A stretch of DNA of 64,000 nt from Posidonia oceanica (Eukaryota; Streptophyta; Magnoliopsida; Alismatales; Posidoniaceae), in NCBI GenBank assembly GCA_037176725.1, contig JAZBRS010000074.1, positions 62,810,001-62,874,000 on the forward strand, in the 5' to 3' direction. The first letter of the stretch is position 1; each line of letters opens with the position of its first letter. Both the position numbers and the translations under genes were made by a program. The notes beneath the pieces are model-generated. The model ran no database searches and was not told the origin of the DNA. It worked only from the letters and a program-made list of their open reading frames with translations. Positions 23,101 through 33,655 of this stretch are shown here, piece by piece.

Positions 23101-25959
23101 GCAGTACCGAAGCTGGTCGGCGACGTTCGTCCAGTTGCAGCGGTGGTCGTCGGGTGCTCGCGGAGGTTGGAGCTGCCTCAGAGCGTCCTTCCGGTGCTTC
23201 CTGAGCGATCAGATGGATGCTTTGGAACTCGAACAAAGATCTGAAGTTTTTGGGTTCTCAGAAAGGAACCAGAGGTGGGGGGGGCTGTTGCTGCTCGTTT
23301 GGTGGAGTGAAGCCCTCCGGGAGGTAGCTGGAGGTCTGGGGAGTGAAGCTGGATGGCTAGCTTAGGTTTCTGGAGAGTGTGGAGAGAGTTTGAAGATTGG
23401 GTCCGTTTCTGGTCAGAAGGAGTAATAGGTGTTTGTTGTGTTGTTCTCGACCGGTGGTGGGTGGCTGGGCTGGAGGTTAGGTATTTCTGGAAGGTGAAGG
23501 TCTGGTGGATCCCTGGGTGGAGTTTGGGAAGAAGTTGCGGGCTGAAGTGAAGGGAATTGTGGAGAGATCGGTGTTGGGTTGCAGGTGGAGTTTCAGGTGG
23601 TGTTCAGAGGATGTTTCAGTGGTTTCGTGTGGTGGAAAGGCAGTGGGATAGTGGAGGGTGAAGTCTGGTTGCTGGGTGGATTTGGGGGGTTAATTGGGAG
23701 AAGAATGGAGGCTTGAAGTGGTGCTGGGTTATTGGAAAAGAAGGAGAAGGGTCTGCTGTGGATTTCAGAAAGGAAATGAGAGTGATTGGGTGGGGAACGG
23801 CTCTGGAATGGGTGGCCTCTCTCCGGGATGCCAAGGACTCCCTCAGACACTCTCCTCTTGCTCTCTCTTGGGCTCTTCTCTCTGGGAATTGAAGGATGCA
23901 GAGGAGGAAAAAGGAGATCGTTTCAGGTGGGGAGAATGCTGTTGGTGCTCTCTGGTTCGCTCTCTCAGGTTTGCTCTTCTCCTGATGGTCTGCTGCTGAT
24001 CTCTCACTGATGGGCTCTGATGGAATTGAAGGATGAACGGGAGGTTTTTATCAGGAGGAGGCTGGTTGCTGGCGCGCTTCTGGATTTCAAACTCCACCGG
24101 CAACACTGCAGCAGAAGGGATGGCTGTCGGCGAGACGACCGGCATTCAATGCCTCCCAGGAATGGTGCTGAGATAGAGGAGAAGCGGCGAGCTGCTGTTG
24201 GTGATTGGATGGAAGGCTTTGAAATTTAAAATGGAGGAGGGAGGACTGTTGGCAGCTCGCAGGAGAAATCGGAAGAAACGCAGAGAAGGTGAAGGAGGAA
24301 GAAGGGGTGGAGAAGGCGGGCCGGGCCGTGGGCTGAAAAAAGAAAAAAGAAATAAAGAAGAAAGGGAGAGACGGGCTGATGGGCCCAGTAAGGAAGAAAA
24401 AAGAAAGAAAATGAGGAAGGAAGAAAGAAAGAAAGAGAGGAAAAAGAAAGGAAATAAAATTAGAAAAAATAAATTAAAAATAAGTAAAAATACTAGAAAG
24501 GTTGTGTTGTGAGTTAGGATTTTAATTAGATTTTTTAATGACTGTTTTGGGTTAATTAGTGTGTTTTGGGCTTGATTAGGGTTTTAGGGTTTTGTTTTGT
24601 TCTTAATTTGTTTTCCACTTGATTAAATGTTTGTTAAATCTTTTAAATTGTTTTTTAAATTGTGTTTTTCTTGTTAAGCATTTAGGATGTTAATTAGGAT
24701 TTTTTAGGATTTATTTTTAGGTTAATTAGAGTGGGTTTTGGTCTTTTTAGTCTTAGTCTTTTAGGATTTTCTTTTCTTAAGTCTTTTGAATTGTGTTTTT
24801 TGACTTTTATTTGTTAATTTTTCTTGATGTTTTTTAATTAGGTTTCTCTTGTTTGGTTAAGTGTCTTTAAGTCTTTTTAATGTGTTTCTCATTTTCTTTT
24901 TAATTAAGTTCTTAGGTTGTTTTTTTCTTAGGTTTGCTAAGTTAAGCTTTTTCTTTCATTAGTTACTTATCTTAGTGTTTTAATTGTTTCACTTCTTTTT
25001 AGGGTTTGTTTTTTTAATTCTTTTGATAGGGTTTTCACTTTTGGTGGGTTTTGATTTTATTTTAGTTTTTTCCTTGATTTTTCAGTATTTTCTTTTGGTT
25101 TGTTTTGCATTTTTTAGTTTGCATGCTTGATTTCCTTTTTAGCTTGATTTAGTCAAGTTTAAGTTTTTAATTGCTTGTTTAACGTTTTTTAATTATTTTT
25201 CTTAGAGTTCCGGTTTGTTTCTTTTATTTTTTAGAGTTTTACAGATTTTTAAGGTTTTTTATGGATTTTAGCAAAAGAAAGAAAAGGGAAAAGAGAAGGA
25301 AGAAGAAAAGGGGAAAAAGGGAGAATAAAAGGGAAAGGAGATGAGTTGGAGGAAAATAATTTTTAAAAAGTCAAGGAAAATGCTAAAAATAAAGTAAAAA
25401 TAGGAGTAAGATAGAGGAAGGATAGAAGCACAAAGGGGGCCCACAGCCAGACAGGAAAAAGGGCAAGAAGGGGATGAAAAGAGAGATGATAAACAGGAGA
25501 GAGAGAGGAGAGAGAAAATGATAATCCCGGAGAGAGAAAATGATAATTAGGGCAAATGGAAGGCTTAGAGGTCTTGGAATGGGGTGAAAATTGGGGAGTG
25601 GGTAGTCTAGGGTTTGAAGAGCTAGGCTTGAAGTTTTGGTTTGATTCTAAGAAGGTTTTCGAGGGGTTTTAAGGTGTAGAAAAAGGGTAGTTTCACCTAG
25701 GTTTTCTAGTGTTTTTGGGAATGGCCTAGGTTTGAGAGTTTCTAAGTTCTTGGGTAGGTTTGTTAAGTGGGTGTTGGTGGGTTTTCCTATGGATTTTGGT
25801 CAGGTTTTGAGCTTGGGAAGAGGGTGTAGGCTTAGGTCGAGTTTGCTTGGTTTTGAAGGGTAAAGAAGAGGGTCAGGGTTTGGTTTGGTTTGGGTTTGAG
25901 TCCAGCAATCACCAGAGGGTCCCAAAATGGTCCAAGCCTGTCAAGATGGGGTGTCAACA
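20174..25959 (-). mobile_element. Solo LTR E (5786 bp), same family as the LTRs of giant element D
   Basis: It begins tgtagtaatcccaatcgg, the reverse of the D LTR end, and ends ggggtgtcaaca, the reverse of the D LTR start. Target duplications gctgg (20169-20173 and 25960-25964) are perfect. Inside, in reverse, are the same zones as in D: minisatellite (20750-21045), region rich in aatgcaatttt (21780-22700), GC-rich zone (22770-24340), purine tract (24290-24470), T-rich zone (24520-25260). It is older than D, with more differences from the D LTRs than those show from each other. Confidence 0.93.
20750..21045. repeat. gcaaaacggtgc minisatellite in solo LTR E
   Basis: Irregular copies of gcacgcaaaacggtgccaaa alternate with aaaaggcaagg-type spacers. 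It is the reverse complement counterpart of the ttttgcgtgcc arrays in the D LTRs. Confidence 0.8.
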
Positions 25960-26414
25960 GCTGGAAAACCAGCGGCCAATGTTAACCGCTGGAAAACTAG
26001 CAGCCAACGTTATAAGCTTGGAATCCAGTAGTCAATGCATCTTCCAAATTTGGTCAAGAAATGAAGAACATTCAAGTTGTTGACACTTGAGGCATAGATA
26101 GGGATAACAACGTTTTTGAACCGGAGAAGAGGTGTTTGGCTCAAGTAAGATGTCCGAGATTGAGCAAAGAGCTTCTAGGAGCGACATAATGCAATAGACT
26201 ATACTACCATGAAGGGAGTGCCAAAACGGGGTATCTACAGATTACTCCTCCTTGAAGATGTCTTCAGCACGAAGCTATCTACAAGGCGAGACGATACCCC
26301 CATGTGGTGCTACCTAGAGATCTTAAATGAAATCCAATGCATGCTACCACTAGACTTGGACGAGACACAAAGAGGGTCGGTTAAAAAACACGGCCAAGGG
26401 GATTGCCCAAGGGG

Positions 26415-26660
26415 AACAAACTAACGACATGACCGCGGGGGTTGCCTGCGAGGGTCGAACTAAAAGACTTGCCACGAAGGTTGCCCGCAGGGGTCAAACT
26501 AAAAGACTTGCCACGGGGATTGCCTATGGGGGTCAAACTAAAAGACTTGCCACGGGGGTTGCCCGCAGGGGTCAAACTAAAAGACTTGCCATGGGGATTG
26601 CCTGCGGGGGTCAAACTAAAAGACTTGCCACGGGGGTTGCCCGCGGGGGTCAAACTTAAA
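26415..26660. repeat. 39-bp tandem repeat in the right B LTR
   Basis: About six to seven copies of the same 39-bp unit as at 4735-4935, with at least one copy more than the left LTR. Confidence 0.85.
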
Positions 26661-27289
26661 AGATGGATAGCTAATGTTTCCGACGACCACTCAATGCGAA
26701 TGCGATACAATGCGAATGCGATACAATGCGCTATGCATGGATGCGTGCTGACGGGAATGCGAATGAGGTGATCATGATATGCAATGCATGACCCTAGATA
26801 ATGAGGTTCCTCCATCATTGCCAGCTTTAATTTGTATACCAGGTTGGCTCAGGAATTTTTCTCACCACCTAAGGCGGACTGATACATGCGTGAATGCAAT
26901 TTGTAATAATCAGGTGCCCTTTCCTCGAGTGTAGCCTACACTCTCCATGGGGACCGTCGTTTCATGGCATGTGCGTTAGTGAGCGGGAGATCCATGATGC
27001 TCCCAGGCAAAAGCAGATTGATCTCCTCTCTGCTAGCCGCATTGGCTCTATTTTGTCACAATCGGGTGTCCTTTCATTGAATGTTGCCTACATTCTCGAC
27101 AAAGACCGTCATTTTCTGACCCAGGAATTAGTGAGCGATGGGTCCACTAATAGCGTTGACTTTATTCGCCAAAATCAAGTGTCCTTTCATCGAATGTTGC
27201 CTACATTCTCGACAGAGACCGTCATCTTCTGACTCGGGAGTTAGTGAGTGATGGGCTCACTAATACCATTGGCTTTGCTTTGTTGACAT

Positions 27290-27510
27290 GGTTGTGCTCC
27301 AAGGTACTTTGCTTTGGTTACCCGGTCATGCTCTGGGGTCCTTGCTTTGGTTACCTGGTTATGCTTCGGGATCCTTTGCTTTGGTTACCCGGTTGTGCTC
27401 CGGGATCCTTTGCTTTGGTTACCCAGTTTTGCTCCGGGATCCTTTGCTTTGGTTACCCGGTTATGCTCCGAGGTTCTTACTTTGGTTATCTGGTTTTGCT
27501 CTGGGATCCT
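27290..27510. repeat. 33-34-bp tandem repeat in the right B LTR
   Basis: Counterpart of 9938-10150 with core gctttggttacccgg and gctccgggatcc, about six copies. Confidence 0.85.
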
Positions 27511-27884
27511 TTTCTTAAAACGTTATACGCCTGATATGGTGTGAATAACGTTATCCGCTGAGGTTTCTACGTCCAACGTCAGAAAGCTGATTTGAATGTT
27601 ATGCGCCTGATATGGCGCGGATAACGTTATCCGCTGAGTTTTCTGCGTCCAATGCTGGAAAGCTAATTTGAACGGTATTGGCTCGTTCGTTGCCTTTGAA
27701 TGATTTTTCTGCACAATCTTGGCAAATTTGTTATTCCATTTAGGGTTATTATCGCCCCTAGTCCAAAGTAAGCATAAAGAAAATAATCAGTATGAAATAA
27801 ACAACTGAAAAGTAAATGACAATGCATGATGACAGATATGTGCAAGATAATTGATATGCATGCAAAGTGATTGATATGTGCCAG

Positions 27885-28182
27885 GTGATAAGTTGACGGA
27901 CCTATCGCTTAGCAGTTTGGGCTGCCAGCCCGAATGATAAGTTGACGGACTTATCGCCAAGCAGTTAGGGGTGCTAGCCTAGATGATAAGTTGACGGACT
28001 CATCATCAAGCATTTAGGGGTGCCGGCCCCATGCATGCAGGAGAAGGAAATGTATGTTCTCAGGTTTTTGGTGTTTTTATGCTTTTTATGATTTTCTGAC
28101 AAGGCAAGAAAATGCAAAAAACAAAACAAAACGAAAAGAAAAGACAATGCAGGAAACAAAAGAGAGGTAAGAGGGACTTACC
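27885..28182 (-). repeat. Copy R1 of a 0.3-kb C segment (rtandem units + A-rich tail)
   Basis: It shares with R2 (28910-29210) three units of gataagttgacggacttatc plus agcagttaggggtgc, then a block with ttttatgattttctgacaag and gaaacaaaagagaggtaag. R1 and R2 are about 1.03 kb apart in direct orientation. The gcagtttgggctgccagccc unit is the reverse complement of the 83-bp repeat in D. Confidence 0.85.
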
Positions 28183-28186
28183 TGTT

Positions 28187-28697
28187 AACGACCTCGGGAG
28201 GGAGGTGCTGGGTCCGTTCCTATGCTGCTGATGCTGTCAGCGAGATCTGCTGTCGGCAGTGCGGGGAGCACTAGGGCTGCTGGATCTGCTGATGGTAGTG
28301 CGGGGAACACTGGAGCTACTGGAGCTAGAAGAGAAGCTGATGGATGGTGCTGCGACTGGGCTTGCTGTTGACGTTGCCGCTGCATCTCCGAGCGTCCCTC
28401 AGACGAGCTAAGGAAAGTGGTAAAGGAGATTGTGCCGATGGGATCAAAAGGATCCACCATGGTGGAGCTGGACTCAAAGAAGACTGGAGTGAGGGAGAAG
28501 ACCCCCGAGGTCAGAAGAAGAAGGGCCGGCTACACTAGGGTGTGGGAGTGCAGAAAAAGAAGAAAAAGAGAAGAAGAAAAGAGAGAAGGCTTGGGCTTGG
28601 GCTTGTGCATGGTTTGGGTGTGACCTGTGCTAACGTTGGGTTTTCTAGGGTTTTAGAGAGAACCACCAAATCAGCATGTCATAATGGGGTGCCTACA
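28187..28697 (-). repeat. Truncated 3' LTR of element C
   Basis: On the minus strand it starts tgtaggcaccccattatgac directly after the PPT, like the D LTR start tgttgacgccccatc. Only about 510 bp remain before sequence R1 begins, so most of the LTR has been lost. Confidence 0.7.
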
Positions 28698-28712
28698 GAT
28701 GCCCCTCCCTGA
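28698..28712 (-). other. Polypurine tract of element C
   Basis: On the minus strand this reads cagggaggggcatc right next to the LTR start, the same as the D tract at 56419-56433. It primes plus-strand DNA synthesis. Confidence 0.8.
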
Positions 28713-29212
28713 GCGAGGTCAAGCGTAGCGAGACCGCTGCTCAAGGTTGCCAAGACACCCCTCCTGATGCCAAAGAGAGCCAGATTGCTATTGGCGTAAG
28801 TCACTTATTCGGTGGATGCATTGAAAGTCATGACCCGTTGCCGAAATGAGAATGCAAATGCAGGTGCTAATGCAGATGCTAAAGAAAAACTAGTGTGCGA
28901 TGCTAATGCTGATGTTGACAGACCTATCACCGAGCAGTTTGGGCTGCCAGCCCGAATGATAAGTTGATGGACTTATCGCTGAGCAGTTAGGGGTGCCGGC
29001 CCGGATGATAAGTTGACGGACTTATCGCCGAGCAGTTAAGGGTGCCGGCCTAGTGCAGAATGCATGCAGGAGAAAGAAATGCATGTTTTAAGGTTTTTGC
29101 TATTTTTATGCTTTTTATGATTTTCTGACAAGGCAAGAAAACGCAAAAAGCAAAACAAAACGAAAAGAAAAGACAATGCAGGAAACAAAAGAGAGGTAAG
29201 AGGGACTTGTCT
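28713..29212 (-). other. 3' region of element C including copy R2
   Basis: No coding sequence is seen. The stretch next to the PPT (28713-28780) matches D 56340-56418 in reverse. R2 (28910-29210) holds the tandem units and the A-rich tail and joins straight to the truncated gag. Confidence 0.7.
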
Positions 29213-31033
29213 CTACTTAGGCTGCCATCCTTGCCGAGCTGGTGCGACGTGATGCACTGGCTCGATGGTGACAGTGTATGCAGTGGGTGCATAGCTAGGT
29301 GCAAGATCTAGCAGAAAAGGGTCTGGCTGACTCGCTGCATAGGCAGGCTCTTTAGGAGAATCGGCGCATGCATCGGTATGCAGTTCGGAGTAGCCGGGAG
29401 CAGAGTTGTTGCTGTTGTTGCTGCTGCGGCGATTGCTGGTGTTGCTGGCCTGCCTAGCCAATGCAGAAAGTGCAAGGAAATGCCCACTTCGCAGTGAGCT
29501 CTCCACGCAGGCACCAGCCCTAACCAGCGATGCAAAACTAGTGATATGCTGAATGCAAAGCAGAGTCCCAGTCACTGGCAAAGCCCCTTTGATGATCATC
29601 TCGATAGAATCCTCCTTGGTGGGTCTATCTCTGACATGGGCGGCTGTGGAGCGCCAGCGACCGACATACTCCCCAAATGGCTCTTGGGGCCTCTACCGGA
29701 TGGCGACAAGATCCTCCCTCTTGAGGATCAAGTCGAGGTTGAAAGAATATTGCTCAAGGAAAGCCTGAGAAAGATCAGTCCAAGTCTGAACTGCAGCCAT
29801 GTCAAGGGAAGTGAACCACTTGAGCACGGGGCCGGTTAGACTCTTCTGAAACAGGCAGATAAGGAGCCTTTCATCAGCCTGCAACTGAGCAAGGTCCCCG
29901 TAGTATGCCTTCAGATGCGAGATGAAGCAGCCTCTACCATTGTATATATCGAAGACCGGGATGCGGAACTTTGAAGGGAGTGTGACCTCTGGAAAGAGAC
30001 AGAGGTCCCGGAATTGGTAGGGCTAGTGGTCCGTACCTTGCTCTTGACGAAATGCTTCTTCTAGATTACCCAACCTGGTGAGAAAGGCATCTGAAGCTAC
30101 TGCTGGTGATGGTTGTGCAGTAGAAGCAGGGACAACATATGCTGTGCGGGTCGCACGAGAGCGCTCCTCCAGATCCACCATCACGCCACTTGGTGTCGTA
30201 GCGTGAGGGCCAGCATACCCGTGTGAGGGTGTAAAGTGCAGTGATATGTATGCAGGAGCCTGAACCTGATGCAAAGGAGATGGATAGATAGTATGTTGTG
30301 TAGTGTAAGGTTCAGTGCATGGGAGCAGTAGCTGTTGCACTAGCACGGCACCGGGCAACGGGCCTGAGGGGTGCTGTGCTCCTGCCAATCCAAAAGACTG
30401 GCCACCAAAGGAAGGAGTTGCATGCTGTGCAAAGTGTTGTGCAGACACAGGAGGCAGATAAAGCGCTCGTAACACCGGAGCCGTGAGGAGCTGGGGCAAT
30501 GACGAGGGCGGAAGTGCAGAGTGGTGAGCCTATAGAGCTATAGCGGGCTGCACCGCAACCTCAGCGATCGGATGGGAAGAGTGGGCCGCAGTTGGGTTGA
30601 GTGCAAGAGCCATGCTTCGCAGCCTATCGGCCTTAGCCAATAAACGTTGTGCTTGCGAGGTAGGGAACTCATCGACCGACGGGCCGGGATACAAAAGGGT
30701 GTCTGCCAAAGGGGGCACAGAAACCAAGGAAGCAATAGGAGTAGATCCTATGCAAGAGGCAACCGCAGAAGGTTGGATTCCTGAGATGGGAAGGCCTTGG
30801 GATGGAATAGAAGGTGACACTCCTGGAGCCCGAGTGGCGGTCACCACGGTTAACTCGATGGCAAGCTCTAGATCGACTAGGGTCGACCCTTGTTCCAGAT
30901 AGAGGGACTGGGAAGTCTCCTGCACCAGAAGTGGAAGGGAGACGGGGGACGTCAAAGTAAGGGAAGGAGAGACCGAAGTCGGTATCTCCCCTGATGCCAA
31001 AGAGGAAGAGGGCTCGCCGGTATGCTGGGCCAT
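29213..31033 (-). pseudogene. gag: gag pseudogene of element C
   Basis: The start is ATG 31033 (MAQHTGEPSSSLASG), matching MAQYVSEPSF in D. All pieces lie in one minus-strand frame to 29213. Only TAG stops break it: 30532-30530, 30025-30023 (D has CAG of HQTYQF) and 29695-29693 (D has CAG of IKQNSGEPF). The capsid core is clear at 30010-29550 (LLICLFQKSLTGPVLKWF, SQAFLEQYSFNLDL, RDRPTKEDSIEM). The gene is cut after the capsid, before the zinc knuckle. Confidence 0.87.
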
Positions 31034-32147
31034 AACGGACAACGAGCGAGTGCGAACAGGTCTGCGGCTGAAGGCAGGGGCACATGACCTATGGCAAGCT
31101 ATTGTCGGAGGCGACAGACAGCTCAGAGACAGAGAGGAGGGACGCTTGAGAACCTAGCTGAGGAACTTGCACCTACCTGCGAAACCAATAAATGCGTTAC
31201 AGGTTGGATGCAAAAAGTGTTATTAGGGGTGGCATGAATGGCACGCGTGCAGACGAATGCCCTAATATGCGCTCTCTTACCATGCATGTCCTGAGTAGAT
31301 GCCCTACTAGGACACACTCATGGGTATGCAGACTCCAAGTCAGAAGAAAGTAGGTCCCACGTCTAAATCCTGGCTGAAGCACAGGCAGTGACGGGGTGAT
31401 GCTTTAGGGACCTCGGCCCTACCAAAGCATGGGCGGTACCCTCTACTCACACCGACATGACCCCTGACAAGGGGGGATAGACCGACCAACTTGCGCCAAG
31501 CCAAATCGATGGGGCAAGAGACCGGGACTATCCTTCTCTGACTGTAGGTAGACTCAGATGAGAAGAATGCATGCTTTCTAGAATGATGATCATGCAAATG
31601 CTTTAGAGCGTTTTACTTGCGTTTTATTTAACTAAAGGGGAAAATTGTAAGTTTTGGCTCTAGTTGTGCTTAGATGTTATTGCTTGGCTTTATTATGGCT
31701 TTTAGCTTAAGCAAAAGGGGAGCAAGCATGTTTCTAATATCCTAACATGGCAAAGGCATGAAGGGGAGAGAAACGAGAAGTCATAACATGCAAGCAATCA
31801 CACAGCAAGGCAAAAAGCATGGGCATGGCATGTGCAAGTGTAGTGGACATGATAGTGAAGGGAAAACACTTATCATATCAAAAAGCGAGTATGCATGGCA
31901 TGTGCATGTGTAGTGGCATAGTATTTGTATAAAACAAAACATTTACCACTCAAAAGGCATGCATAGTGCGCCAAGCATGTATTTAGACATGTAATGCGAG
32001 AAAATAAAGCAATGCAAGCAAACATGGCATAAAGCAAGTAAATAAACAGGCAAGCAAGCAAGCAAATAAGGCATGCAAAGGCACAAGGCAAGCAAAGATG
32101 CAAAATGCAAGCGGCGAGAAAGCCAAAACGAAAGCCAAAGTGCTGTC
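31034..32147 (-). other. Leader of element C
   Basis: Non-coding; it corresponds to D 39640-40951 in reverse. The block 31310-31600 is the conserved leader segment shared with A and D. Confidence 0.75.
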
Positions 32148-32165
32148 TCCCCAGCAGAGTTGCCA
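32148..32165 (-). other. Primer-binding site of element C
   Basis: On the minus strand, one base after the LTR end, the sequence is tggcaactctgctgggga. It differs from the D site at few positions. A tRNA-Arg primer is usual for Ogre-type elements; I did not check the tRNA sequence. Confidence 0.75.
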
Positions 32166-32166
32166 C

Positions 32167-33655
32167 TGAAGTAATCTTGAAATATCAAATCGTCCATGCA
32201 CGATGCCAAAGCTCACGTGCACTGATCGACAATAGGTTCACTATTAGCAACGGGATCCGAGGAAGGAAACTCTACTAGGAAATGCTGGCAAAAGAGAAAA
32301 AAGAAAAGATAAGACAAATCAGAGTCGTCACCATGTCTATTAAGTCAGGAGACAAGGAAAACCGGAGAAATGCGTGAAAGAACATGCAAAACCAGATGCA
32401 AAAGGATGCGATGCTATGCAATGCAATGCTATGCTATGACTCGTGCCTAGGATGAGGGCATAATGGTCATTACGGGCCAAGAGAAAGGGCAAGGACTCTT
32501 GTTACGCACGGGGAAGCTGTTAGGCATCCCGATACGTCCGAGAATCGGTCTTTCTAGGCTTCTCGCTCGCATATGCAGGAAGATGCATGCTTGGAATGCC
32601 TAAATGCCATGAATGCCTAGTTACGTGCTCTAATGTATGCTCTAAGTGCTAAGATGCGTGTAGGGAATTAAACGTGCAATCTATGTGCTCAGCAACGCTG
32701 CTAGTATTCCGAATGGGCAAGTCCTGATTCATAAGAACTCCTAGGCAGTAAGCATCATTGCCCTAATGCAAGCGCAGGTGATAAAACAAAACAGCGATGA
32801 AAACCATGCAATGCGAAGCGACTTGCAAAGGAAAGCGAAAGCAGGAGCAGAAAACCATGCAATGCAAGCGACATGCAAAGGAAAACAAAAGCAGGGGCAG
32901 AAAACTATGCAATGCAAGCATGCGGTATGCAAAAGGATGCAAGGCAGGGGCGATAAAGCCTAATCTACATGCATGAGAAAACAGATCGCGAAAACGATGC
33001 ATGCAATTCAAATGATAAGGCAATGAGTGGTATGCAGTGATTCAGATGGGCTTATCTAGAAGATCTGAGGCCTGATCTGAAATAACTTTGGTTAGAATGA
33101 AATATCATCCAACCAGGAAGACCTGGATAGTTAGATCATGAAGATCCAATGGTCTGATCAAAAGTTATTCAGGTTTCAAGTCAGATGGCTCAAGGGCCAA
33201 ACAAAGTGGACTAAGTAGGGGTCTAAGTGCAAAATGCCCCTATGTGTGTGCAATGCAGGGTATCCTATATGCAATGAAGCTAAGGGATGCTCAAAAGGAT
33301 GCAAGGGTGCAATATGCAATGATATGGGAGTGCAATGCATGCAAGAATGCAAATGCAGGGACCTAAGTGCAATTAAAATAAATGCAGGGGCCTATGTGTA
33401 AAAACATGGCAAAATACAATGCAACAGGATAAATGCATGCAAAATAGTAATGCAGCAAAGCAATAAGCAAGCAATGGCAGAATGCAGCATTAATTAAAAG
33501 ATGTGCATGCAATAATGCAAGAAATGGACCTACATGCAGTTTTGAAAACATGTGGGACCTAAGTGCAATGCAAAATAGGCAAGCAGACAATAGTAGGTTT
33601 TAGGACTAACATGCAATTAGACCGAACTATTGAATTTAAAATGCAAAGCAGGATG
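32167..33655 (-). repeat. 5' LTR of element C, proximal part (left of D)
   Basis: It starts tgaagtaatcttgaaatatc, similar to the F and E starts. It continues through agagtcgtcaccatgtctat, the conserved tgttacgcacgggg block and aatgcaagg-rich sequence up to the D insertion, whose target copy is ggatg (33651-33655). Confidence 0.85.
33651..33655. repeat. Target-site duplication of D, left copy
   Basis: The five bases ggatg before the 5' LTR are repeated directly after the 3' LTR at 62433-62437. Confidence 0.95.

Larger units (their letters stand above)
3184..27803 (-). mobile_element. Element B: internally deleted Ty3/gypsy retrotransposon carrying three younger insertions
   Basis: Two directly repeated LTRs (3184-10444 and 19087-27803) bracket an internal region with gag and the integrase C-terminus on the minus strand. 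LTR ends are TG/CA. Without their insertions the LTRs are about 2.89 and 2.93 kb. Protease, RT, RNase H and the integrase core are absent, so B is a deletion derivative. It hosts a PIF/Harbinger transposon, solo LTR F and solo LTR E, each with its own TSD. B itself shows no target duplication (tcgcg at the left, actga at the right). Confidence 0.85.
19087..27803 (-). repeat. 5' LTR of element B, split by solo LTR E
   Basis: This is the partner of 3184-10444, from tgtcgatatgggg to aaataaaca. It is interrupted at 20174-25959 by solo LTR E. Two copies of the block with tcctttcattgaatgttgcc (27070 and 27180) are intact here, whereas the Harbinger element splits the pair in the left LTR. It includes the 39-bp array (26415-26660) and the 33-34-bp array (27290-27510). 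Confidence 0.87.
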
